DNA of 64,000 nt from Gavia stellata (lineage: Eukaryota; Chordata; Aves; Gaviiformes; Gaviidae): assembly GCF_030936135.1 (NCBI RefSeq), contig NC_082602.1, forward strand, positions 4,464,001 through 4,528,000. The letters run 5' to 3'. Position 1 is the first letter of the stretch. Each line of letters begins with the position of its first letter. The notes below the pieces were generated by a model. It was not told where the DNA came from. It searched no databases and saw nothing but the letters and a program-made list of their open reading frames with translations. Position numbers and translations under genes: made by a program. This document shows, in pieces, positions 12,101 through 24,100 of this stretch.

Positions 12101-15100
12101 ACATGAGGCAAACTGCTCTAAGGAGGCCACATTATACCCACACAAAGTGAGAAAGGCTGTACAGAGTAATACACAAAACTTTTAATTTTCCCACCTAAAG
12201 TCTACTTCAGCTGAAAAAAGTTAGCTTTGGTCCTATGGGTAATTAGAAGATCATACCCCACCCTGTCACCAGGGCATCAAGCTTCTTACAGCAGAGGCTT
12301 ATGCAACAGTTAATACATCATGCCAAAACCTCATGCACAGGCAAAAGCAGTATCTCAAAGATACAGTGCTGCTTCAGACTACTGCAGGCAGTACCTTTAA
12401 GTCAAGCCCTTTGGTTCATGCATTGTAAGAAGCATTTCCAGATATTAATGTTACAGCAACACTCACATACACACACATGTTCTCTCACAGAGAAATGACA
12501 GACACAAGGTCTCCCAGGACTGGTTAAATCAAAAGCCCAAATAGCTCTAGGAAGCAGGAGCCTAAAGGCCTCCCCCATCTTCTTTTTAATTCATATACTC
12601 CAAACACCCACATCATTGTCCTAGATTTAAAGATTAAACAAGAAAAGACCCAGGGACAGCCTCACTCAAGCACTTTTGAGCCCAGACTTCAAACCAGAAG
12701 CTGACAGGAGCCACCAGCATGCTTTTTCTACATCTATCCTTCTTGTACGGAAGTGAGCATATTTTCTGCTCCACTGGCCAAAGCATAACCAAGCTGAAAT
12801 CTTAGTAGCACAAACTGGTATCTGGAGCTGGAAGTAGGTCTGATCCACTGGAGGAAGTCTATAGTCTTTCTCTGTTTTAATCACATAAATATCCCTTGTA
12901 TCTGTCAACACAGAGTACAATCACACCATGTACACAGCTAATAGAGCAAGAAGTGAACTACAAGCCCTTTAAGAGCAAGAAGTGAACTACAAGCAGGCTA
13001 TCACCACAGGCAAGTTGCTCACCTACCTGATCCTTCTGTTGACAGGGGAGATTGGAGACAGAGGAAGAAAGGAGAAATTAAAGATAACAGTTAAGAGAAA
13101 AAAAATGTCAAGCACTTGGAACTGCATATACTCTTTCCATGAAGATGATGGAATATGACACGGTCCCCACCCCAAAGATCCTCAGCATTGCTATAGCAAC
13201 TCACATTTAATTGCACAATGCTAACCAGCATTATTCATTTGAAGTTATTAAAGCATCCTGGGCAAGACTACCTCCAAAGAGTTTGAACAACACTCAGCCA
13301 GATGCAAGGTGTGGTCATATTCCAATTTCAGGTATTAACACCACACTGCATTGCAATGTTTAAAATAAGAAACTAACTGTTGTTGGAGCAAAGATTTGCT
13401 TCTCCACCCAAATGCTTAAGAAGCAGTATGAGCTTCTAACTAGGCTTTAACAACTGGAAACAAAAAAAGGCCACTGTGTTGCCAAATTCAGGTTCAAGTC
13501 AGCCACATACTCTAAATTCACCTATAATTTGTTATGTTACTTGTCGCATCCAAGCACTGCATTCTCTAAGGAAAGACTCACCCATTTATTTTAAAAGGCT
13601 TTGAGGTCTCTGGATAAAGAGGTGCTATGGAGGTGGTCAGAGGTAAAATATATTGTACGTTGCTGCAGAAGACCAGAGCTGGTGCAGTACCACTTACTTT
13701 CCATGGCTCCTATCGAGAGCCCAGAGAGCAGGAGTCTTGAGACAGTGATTCCAGAAGGACATTTAGTCTTGTTTCAAATAGACACATTATCTCTAACACT
13801 CAAACCAATTTTGCAATACTGTGACAAAGACCAACTCTAATATGCTTAACACAGTATTTGGTGGGGAGGGGGAAAGCGGTGTTAAGTACAGGACTGAGAT
13901 AAAAGAATATAAAGGAACATATGTAATGCAACTTCTGTGTTTCAAAGGATTAAGAGTGCCTTCTGCACTGCTCAAGTAGTTGTAAAAGGAAAGTGCTAAA
14001 GAAAGCATTCCGAGACTGACGTTACTATCCAATTAAATGCCAAGTTCAAAGTGTTAACACCAAGACTTACAGAAGCAAGGGCTCTCCACAGACTTTTACT
14101 GCAGTGTTTCCTGTTTACATGTTAGCTACACAAAGCAGAAAAATGAACTGAAAGCAAATACTATATTCTGCTGATCTTACCATGTGCATCATCATTTGGA
14201 TAGCCAAGTCAGAATATTCGGAGATATAGCTCTTGCACTGCAGGAAGTGGGAAGAGAAAGTCTTGTAAATATCCAACCACTTTAGCTGTAGAATTAACCT
14301 AGAATTTTTTAATACATCTCAAAGTATTAATTTACCTACTCTACTTAATAACTATCTTGTTGTCTTTCAGAGCTTGTCCCAGATATAAGATGGCATTTCA
14401 GGTTACACAATCATTGCACACATAGCTGCTTATCTGATGAGTTCTTCTCCTCTCAGAGCAAAAGCACTCCCCCTCATGGACAGGACCACATTACCCTGCC
14501 AGATCATTTTTATGAAAAAGGCCTTTAAGGGCTAGCAGCAATCTTGAGTCTTTTTCCTCCTCCCCACTACCACAGACACCCCACCCCCAACTTTCTTGAC
14601 CAGAAAGTTCATTATTTTAGTGTTGAGCTGTTATTGTTATACTGTGTAACACATCCTACATGTTACAGTCGTCTTTGTTTTATTAAATAGAAATTGCATT
14701 GAGAGGATTAAGACACTGAACACACTATTTTGTTTGCATACAGGAACAGATTTTTAAACAAAAAAGATAGCTTACCATATCAGACATTCCAGGTCCCAAG
14801 CGGTCACACTCTTCCTTGGCATGAGCAACCAAAGACTTTACAAAAGATGAGTTTGTCCTCACAGCTTCCTGAACATCAGTAACCAGCTGAATGCAATCTT
14901 GGCATACATCCCCACTTCCCTGGCCAAAGAGTGAAAGGAAACTTAAGTTGACATATCTTCACATAGCATGTTTTAGAAGCTTCCATTACTACCAAGTTTT
15001 AAAAGCTATTTTAAACTATATACAAACCTTAATAAATACTCTACAGAATACTTAAAAGCCTGAGCTAATACGACCAGACAAGCTACTGCTGGTATGCACA

Positions 15101-18100
15101 CCAGCCACTAGATGGAGATTAGGCACCTAATTGGCTCTGAAACCCAAGGTAACTGTTAAGATACCCAATCTTCAAAATCTCTTGGTTTTGTTACAGACCA
15201 CAGTGGGAAGGTTTCTAAGTTTGGCATAGATCTTACCTGCTCCACCCACAACAGCTTGTTCTCCACCCACCCAACTGTTTAACTCCCATATCTAGGCTTG
15301 CTATCAAGGCTCAGCCTCTACTCACAAGTTCATTGTCTCATCTACTCCCCTTTATCAACTATTTGTTCTTTTCTGATCCAGTCTATCACCTCTGGATTCA
15401 GAAACGAATGCTTCCCCTGAAGGGCACAGCTAGCAGATTACTCAGAATGTAGGAGAATTCTTCTTCCTTTGAACACTGGTGCCAAATTTGCCCTCAGAAG
15501 AAATTGTTTCCAGTAAGACCTGCTTGACTACTACAGTCCTGGATGGGAACAGCCCAGCACAAGACTTGACTTTATAGACTGTGGTTGTTAATCCAAGATT
15601 ACACATACAGTCCACAGAGGCTGCAGCTATCATCTTACTTAGCTTTAAACCCACAGATTAAGGAAAAAAGGTAGTTGTCCGTATGCAGCAGCACAAAATT
15701 CCATAGGAGACAGTCACCCAGGTGAAGCACATCAGCTTAATCTGTGCCCAGTTCAACAATCCCTTACCAAAAATCATCAATAAGTTCTTAAGTAAAGAAG
15801 TGCTGAAGCTCTGGAGGAAAAAACACGCACTTCTCTTGCACGCTGGAATAGCACTACACCCTTACCTTAGACTTCTGCTTGGGTTTGTCCTGAGGGTAAA
15901 GGAGAAGAGGCACATTAGCCATGAATGGGGATGCCAGTTCAGAGAAGTCCAGCTCTGGTATCTTATTGGACTGGAGTTGTTTCTGAAGTTTCATTGTTGC
16001 AAGGTGCTTCTGAAGGGACTGGCACAGTGAGAGGGCACTACAAACAACTTCAGGTTTATCCTAGGGGAGACAAGATACATACATAAAGCTCTAGACTGAT
16101 GGCACTTTTAGTTCAGTGTAGAGAGTCATTCAGCTGAAACATGGTAGAAAGGGAAAATGTTTCACAGCAAGGAAGCAGTCTTCAAATTTACACCATTGAT
16201 TGCAACACCAGTGATCCATACAGGATTGAAGGATCATATGCACAATCTTATGTAGAAGAGAAATTCAGGAATCACCAGGAGCATGACTTTTAATTCCAAC
16301 AGTTGCAAACTGTTATCTACTTACTAGCTCTTCTTTGATCATATCCATGATAACTGGTAGGTAGGAATCCACAATTTCTTTGCACTCAGAGACCAGGCCT
16401 TGGTCAGGAAGAAACTCACATGTCTTTTCCAAGTAAGAGCGGATTTCATCCTATAAAAGATGAGATGGGCTATAGACTATCAAAAATATCTCTCTCTCAA
16501 ATGCTCTTTCCATTCCCAAAATGCACACCACAAAGCCTAAAAAAAGCCCCTTGGACTCAGGTAGGTCCAGGCAGTTGGCAAGCAAAACTAGAATGAGGTT
16601 TTACATTATAGGTCTCTTTTCCCCAGTCCTGAACCTTCAATGAGACCCTGCCAAAGGTGAAAACATGAAATACTGCTTGCAAGGCCTGCACAACACACTC
16701 TTACCAGCACAGAACATTTACATTTAAGAAGAGGAAGTGAAATTATGGACTAGTGGGACAGTGATTTATTTATACAAAGTACTCCCAGGTTCACAAAAGA
16801 AAACAGGAAGAATTGCCCACAGCCAAAATAAAGTCCACTTTTTGTAATCATTCACTTCGAGAGACTGCGGCATCCCACCTTTTAAGATCAATGACCCTCT
16901 GGCACAAGAACGATTTTTATTAAACATCTACAGTCACTCAGGGATGTGTTAGAGCATGAGAGGCTCTAGAATTTGCTAATCTCTAAACCAGAAGAGACTG
17001 TTTAAAAGCCTTCTCCTAGGTACTCTGGCCCCTTTCAACATTTGCTGCTTAGGTTAGGAAAACATCACGCAAACTACTCTTCCGCCCCCTCACCTTTCGA
17101 TCTCATTAAAGCAATGAGATCGAATAGTGCCTTGAGGCAAGGAGAAGGGGAGCTCCACTTACCTCAGTGCCATTATCCTTCAAAACCTTGCCAGCCACTG
17201 TCACAAGTTCCTTACACAAGTCACAGGGGATACTGTTCTGGAGAGAGAAGTAGAGAGTTACTCTAAGACAGAATTAAGTGCCCATAAATGCAGTGTGCAA
17301 GTAACAAACAGAAGAACGAGCATTACATTTGAAATTGAAGTTAAGGAAGAAATACTGGCTGAAGCCGGGGTGGGAAGAGGTGTTTTTAAATAAAAAGTGA
17401 GGCTATTCCAAGCATGTCCAGCTCCAGTTTCTTCATTAAATCAACATGGTATGAACAAACAGGCATGCTACCACTTGCTCATTTCACCTAGTCCCACCTC
17501 CCTTGAAGTATAAAGTATATTGCCCTGAGAAGCCTTCTCCTGAACCTCTTTTACCTTACTCTTCAAAGAGTTCACACTTACTAGAAATCTAAGAACTTTT
17601 CAGGCAGCTTCACTCATTTTAGTTGTGCTCTGCCATTCTGACATTCCTCCCTTCCCCTATTTTTCCACAAACTGAAACATATCTCGGCACAGATATAGCC
17701 AAGGTGGACTGAATGCATCTGTAAGTAAAATGCCTTCTCCCCCTAGAAAATTGTGAAACAATACCACAAACTACAGCTACATCTAGTAAAGCCACACTAA
17801 ATGTAACATCTGTACCATTATTTACTGTCATAGCTTATATAATTTATAGCATATGCTGCGTCTTTTGTGGAACATTAGCTTACAAGAAAGACCTAAAGAA
17901 GCATACAGCTTTTTTTGTAATAAGCCTATCAGGCTGGCATTGCTCAAGTTAAGAATAAGAAAAGGATCTATGAATTAGGAGTCGTTTTAATGGAGAGGAA
18001 TGAGTCCAAAATCCACTAGCTCCATTCCACACATTGCTCGGTGATTGTGCAACAGGTCACAGGAGAAGTCAGCAGACAAGTTGTGCAAGGCAAAGAAATG

Positions 18101-21100
18101 GAAAGCCACCTTTATCTAGCACCCAAATTAAGGCATAGTAACCAAGGCACAGTCAGATGTAGCACTTAACTCTGATCAGAGACTTGAAAAATTTTCATCA
18201 GCATATGGAAACCAGCTACCTCAACTACAGGTAGGAAGAAGTCTCAGTAGTTGATACTTACTACAGCAGGCTTGTTCCAGACGTTCTGCTGGCAGTGTTT
18301 CACCGCTCCGCACTGCGACGCTGTCCGAACATTCTGACACCATACCTCTGGACCCTTCACACAGTCCTTCTGCCACAAAACAGGGCTTGCCACAGCTACC
18401 AAAGAAAGAATCGTTCTTTCACAGTTGCACATTTGAATGATTTCCGCTCCCAAGTAAGCAGGTTAATGCTGTATGGTATAACCACAACCCTTCCATTCAG
18501 CCATTTAGGTTTACTGACATTTTTAAGCACATTTCAATTCAGCAATTTCTACCTGAAACATAAGAATGACTCCCAAATACAGATTACACAGCCAAAGAAC
18601 TCCAGAAAAATCAACACAGTTGAACTTCCCCCCCTATTGAGGTACCTGAGCCTGAGAACCTCAGCAGTCCACTGCTCCATCGCCCACCTTTTAAAAAAAG
18701 AAAAAAGGCAAGACCAAAACCCCCACTTTGCTTAGCACAAAAGAACTACCAGATGACTCAAAACAGAGGAAATGTTCATTGCAGAAATCCACACTTCAGA
18801 CAGCTGATTCCTAAAGCTACAACCCCCCTGTTCTCCTGTCCTGCTGTATTGCAGTCACTTCAACTCTGAACCATCAGCCACATCTAGCTTGTAATTGCTG
18901 TGTGCATTCCTTCTCCCAGGTCAACCACCCTCTTCTCGTACAGCAACTGTGAGAGCTAGCAAACTAATTGGATTAGAAGCCACAACAACGCACACATTAC
19001 ATGGAGGACTTAAGAGGCAGGTGCGGACCGAAACACTGATCATAAACAGAAAGTTTCAAGGAAGTCAAAGCAAAAGAGAGATGGAAAACAATGTGAAACA
19101 TGTTCCATCAAATAGTTTTTAAACCCATTAAATCTATTTAGACTTCGTTTCCTCTCAGTCAGTTCTTCAACTGTGGACAGAAAAATTTGTGGGTGGAAAA
19201 AAATAATAAAAAAAGAGTGTAAGTCCTTGTCTGGACATTACCTCCCACCCCAGGTGGAATTGTCTTGCAACCTGTAAAGTTTTGAAGTAAAATACAGAAT
19301 ACCATTTCTGGACAGCCTTCCTAAAGAAGTGTAAAAGATCGGCCCTGTTAGTAATAGGACAAGTTAATCAACCACGCCTTCTAGCTGACTTTCCAAGCAT
19401 TTTTGGTTTTGTTTGGGGTTTTTTTTATTGCGCTGTCTGGACTGGACACCCAACTTCTCTGAGTTTTCTAAAACCATCCTGTCTGTCGATAGGCTCAGTT
19501 TCTTCAGCAGTCAATCTCCTATCAAGAAACAACTCCCAAAAACCTACAGCAGACAGGCTCCAAGGAAATTTGCCGTGGTCTAAGCCTACAAGGCACTGCT
19601 GTCAAAGTTTTAGGAAAAAAAAAAAATGCCCATTCAAACCTATCAGCTGTATAGGTGTTGTTTAGGAGCCATTATCTTCACATCAATGTTGTTTACACAT
19701 CACAAAATGCTGCAACATTACATTGTCAGCCAAGAAGCAGGAATTAAGCTGCTTGATTCCTACAAAGCTTCTAGTACTGTTATGATAGATGAACGATCAC
19801 TTTTCCATTTCTCACATCTCAGTTCTAAGCAAATAGATGCTCAATTTAACAGCTGAATTACCAACGCGTCTACTAGGTACATAGCCACTACACATCAGAG
19901 CCAGACAAACACTGCTTTATAGGTGGCATTCTGCAGCCTTCTCAGCTGTTGATTTATAAAGCCTGTTCACACTGGATTTCAGAGGAATGACCCATTTATT
20001 TTAAGAAAAATGTGCTCTGCATACTTAATCTCCAACACAAGAGCACAAAGTTTACCACCCTCTCTCCCAGCAAAAAGCCTAGATTGCGTGTTATTCTTCA
20101 GCAAGACAGCACGCTAGGATTGCTCATAAGACCATAGGAATAAGGCTTCAAACCTTCTAATAATGTATGGTTAGCAAAATATTTACAGACAGCCTATTCT
20201 AAATTACAGCATTATTGATCTGGAAGCACTAGGAATAGCTAACTTTCAAAGTCAGACCGGTCAGCCAAATAACTGTCAGCTCTGGCAGGATGATAATAAC
20301 TAAGTATACACTTGGTTGAAAGAAAGAGTTATTCTTCTCTTTCAGATATTGGTATTGAACAATGGTAGGAAGGCTCTGCAAGGCAGAGTCAAAGTCTGGC
20401 TAAAGTCAAGCAAGACCCTGACTTTAAAACAGTGGAATTATGGGCTTCCAACTATTTACAAGTATAGCTTTTAACCTATGCCTTTAGTTCTGTACATCAA
20501 AAGAAAATTACTACCCCTCCCCTGTTTGAAACATACTGTAAAACTACAAAACTAAACTACAACAGTGCAATAGTTATTCCAAGCAGTTTCTCAAACTCTT
20601 GACCTAAGAAGCCATCTAAAACCCAGACTGAGGAATTCATGCCATAACCTGCACTGGTTTGATCTAGCTCTTAATGAACTTTCAGGTTTTGTTTGGCATT
20701 TTGCTTAAAGATCCTGCCACTGTATGACTTTTCATATCCATACCCAGTTTTGGGCAGAATGTCTAACAGCTAGTCTCATTCCTTCTTCATCGTAGCCTCT
20801 GACCTGGTCATTATAAGTGCAGGACAGAAGAAATACTGTGCTTCAGCTTTATGCTTACTTATCAGCTTTTTTGGCTGTATGTCTTTGCTAAAAAATTCCC
20901 TGCTGTATGGCTTCTGTATCAAACAGATGCTCACAGAGAGTCAACTGACTTGCCAGGACACAGCAAGGGGTATCGGCAGGGCAGCAGGGTTTTGTCAGGT
21001 TACAACACTGAGACAGAAGAAAAACGAAGAGCAAGGCAGTAGTTTGAGACCTTTTGAGGCAAGCAGAGTGCACGTTGCAGGTAATTCTGTTCAGAAGGAA

Positions 21101-24100
21101 AAAACAAAAAAAAAGTCTTAAAATTAGATTGATTTTTGACAGTACGTTAAGTACTTGATGCCTCTGCTTCCCTGCATCACATGTCTCACCAGTTTGGAAG
21201 GAGAAAAGAGCAGTTTCTCAGAAGAGGCGCACACGGCCATGTTCTGTTCAGATTCTGCTCAGAGCGCTGCCACTGGGCACACAGTCACTTTGGATTTGAG
21301 AATAAGGACACTAACGTTTATCTGCAATCCTCTACAGGAGACCAAAGACAAAATCTCAGAAGAGCTTGAGACCAGCAGGGACAGTGAAGAATGAGAAGCA
21401 TCAAATGGTTCATAAGCCAGTGAACACTGAAAACTAGTTTTACGATGCAGGTAAGCACCCCAAACACCTTCCCACTGGTATTATTTAAAGTCCTCACTCC
21501 TGCACAACACCAGAGCAAGATGAAATGCCGACATACCTACATAACTTTTCCATCAAAAAAGGCAACAGATTCAGGAAACCTGAATCAGCTCTGCCATGAG
21601 GATGAACACTCACCTACAGAAAACAGAAAATGAAGGCACAGCAGTGTCCTTTCAGCTACAAAGGACACTGGGCAAGTCCTTTCTTTCTGAGAAGACAACT
21701 CTACATTTGATGCTTTCAGTTCAGATCTTTCTGGTCAAATGGTGACTAGGCAAATTTGTTACGGCCACACATCACTGGGCACATTTTAGAAAGCAGGTAC
21801 AGAACAAAGATGATGCACACTAAGCATGGCTTCTTTTCTTCCATCTTCCACAGTGACTTTAAATATAGTGAAGTTTGTAGTAGTTTATTCTGCATTATGC
21901 TGAAATATTTTTATTACGTAACTCAACATCTAATATGAAAGGATGTACCTTCATTGGAACAGTACCCACCCTCTCCTTTCTGAATGTCCTGGGGAAAAAC
22001 AAAAACAAAACTAAAAAACTCTGCATTAATTCAGATCTTGCAAATTCGGAAAAGAAGAGCCTGAAATCCTTTAGTGAACCCACTTTTTCTTTTAGTTTGT
22101 TCTCCTACCTAAATTTTGAGACAGCATTTTGCCTCATATATTAACTTATGCTACAACAAAAGTACACCAGTGAAGTGTGTTAAGACCTTGTGCTGTTTCA
22201 CAGCAGAATGAACCATTCTGAGTCTTAACAGTTATCTTGCCTGTTCCCTCAAAATAGCCTCTGCTGCAAGAAGAGTGACACCTTAATGTGGTATTTCACA
22301 TCCCCAGCACAGCAGCAAGCCAAGAGAAAACAAAGCACTGTCAGTTACCTCACACAGCTCTTAATGCTCGCTGGATAAACCCAATGGGATTACCTTCTTA
22401 GTCATCTCCGGCATCCCTTTATTTTATATATTGTTCCTTATCTAAGGTCACCCCTTTTTAAATAGATTTCTCCCTTCTCTATAGATTAGGCCTCAACAGT
22501 CACACGTCATGCCCACCCAAACCTGCCCCCCTTCCCCAAAGTTCTTGCAACCCACTATTTTTAGAGCACCAAACAAGTTCATCTGTGAAGGCCAGGGTGT
22601 TTCTTTACTTATCCTCTTCACTAGTTCCTGCCTTCTTGGACTGCTTCAGAGATGTGGTTTCTTCAATTTTAGAAGGAATGGTCTTTGCTCCACCAAGCTT
22701 TTCCTAAACTAAGCAGTGGAAGAAAATAGAGGAGGAAGGAGAAGGGGGGTAGAAACGCAATCCATGTATAAAGCGTACATCTTTCAGATGTGAAAGACTT
22801 CAGCTTTCGGGCTTCTAGCCAAGCTCACAGGCACCCTAGGATCCTTGCATACACTTGCAGCTTCTCAAAACAAAGACAAAAAAAAAAAAAGAGAGACTCA
22901 TACCCACTCTGACCAATCTGATGCTTGTGTCTGACAGACAAGAGAAGTCATCTCCCAGAACAAGCTTTGCCTCAGAAACACAGCCTGACGCCCAACAACA
23001 TAATCAAAATAATCCACAAGCTGAAGGGTAACAGCAGAAAATGAAGGAGGAACCTTTTCTTTGAGGCCCAGGTCAGCAACCTAACACTACCAGAACACCA
23101 GTAACGCAGTCCTGACAAGTGACAGCTACTGCATATTGCATGGGGCCCTGCCACGGAATTCACACAAATTCCAGTTTAAGGGCTGCAAAGACAGAGGGAA
23201 ACATGCAACATGCTCCCACAGCAGTACCATCCTACGTACTTCAGCAACAGTGCATTACTCAAGGGCACTTCTTCAAAGTAGCAAGTGCCAACTATCATGT
23301 CCTTCCTTGACACTAGGCATCTGGAATGGAAAAGCTAACATACAGTCAGGAGTTAGAGAAGTAAAGGTGACAGCCCTCTCAGACAACACCACCTTTTCTA
23401 CTTGCAAAGCTTACAGAGCCACGCATACGAAAGCATAGTTCAGTTCTTCACTCCTCTTCAGGAAACAGGAATCTAGAATGAAGCTTATAATGGCTGGATT
23501 ACCATTCTGCAAGGACAGCTACTGGAAAATTTTTAGGTAATTACCCTTCCTGAGAATAACCTTCCCTTCCCTCAAGCATTTGTTTTTCTTCTTCCAGGGA
23601 GAGCCAGCCTGAATTTCTGCCTGAGATTCTTGGAAAAACATCCTAAGCAATCCCCTCCAAAGCTGTACTGCATCTACTAATGACACTTTCGTGATTGTGC
23701 TTAAAAGCTAACACCTTATATAAGCTTCTATGAAGAGGGATTCCATATGGGCCTGACCAGATTCCCTAAAGAGACAGAGGATAAACCAGAAAACTATTGC
23801 CTAGAACACAAAGAAATTCAGCTTGAAGACTCAAGCCTCCTCCAAACCAAGCTGCTAGGAAAACCTCGGTGTGAGCCGCACTTTTACAGATAAATTAACC
23901 TGCAGTTGGCAAGAAAAGGAAAGAGCTGAGTTGCTGTTCACTTTAATGGGTTGAAGTCAAATGTGGAAGATAAATTGGGGTGCTGTCAACTCTTATGCTT
24001 TTATGACAGTCTAATTTGTCCCAAGTATATTAACATATTCCTCAGGAAGGATGCTCTTTCCCAGGCTGTCCCACTTGGCAATGTCGAAAAAAAAAAAAAA

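Larger units (their letters stand above)
11370..13026 (-). other. PSAP: PSAP intron 8
   Basis: This 1.66-kb intron lies between the microexon and exon 9. It contains the 23-bp duplication at 12943-12994 and the 63-nt candidate cassette exon at 11840-11902. The remainder shows no coding signal. Confidence 0.7.
13036..18261 (-). other. PSAP: PSAP introns 2 to 7 (between the listed exons)
   Basis: The non-exon parts of this span (introns 2-7, about 0.35 to 1.1 kb each) hold no further exon that I can support. The notable structure is the hairpin at 17096-17124 in intron 3. The rest is ordinary AT-leaning intron. Confidence 0.7.
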
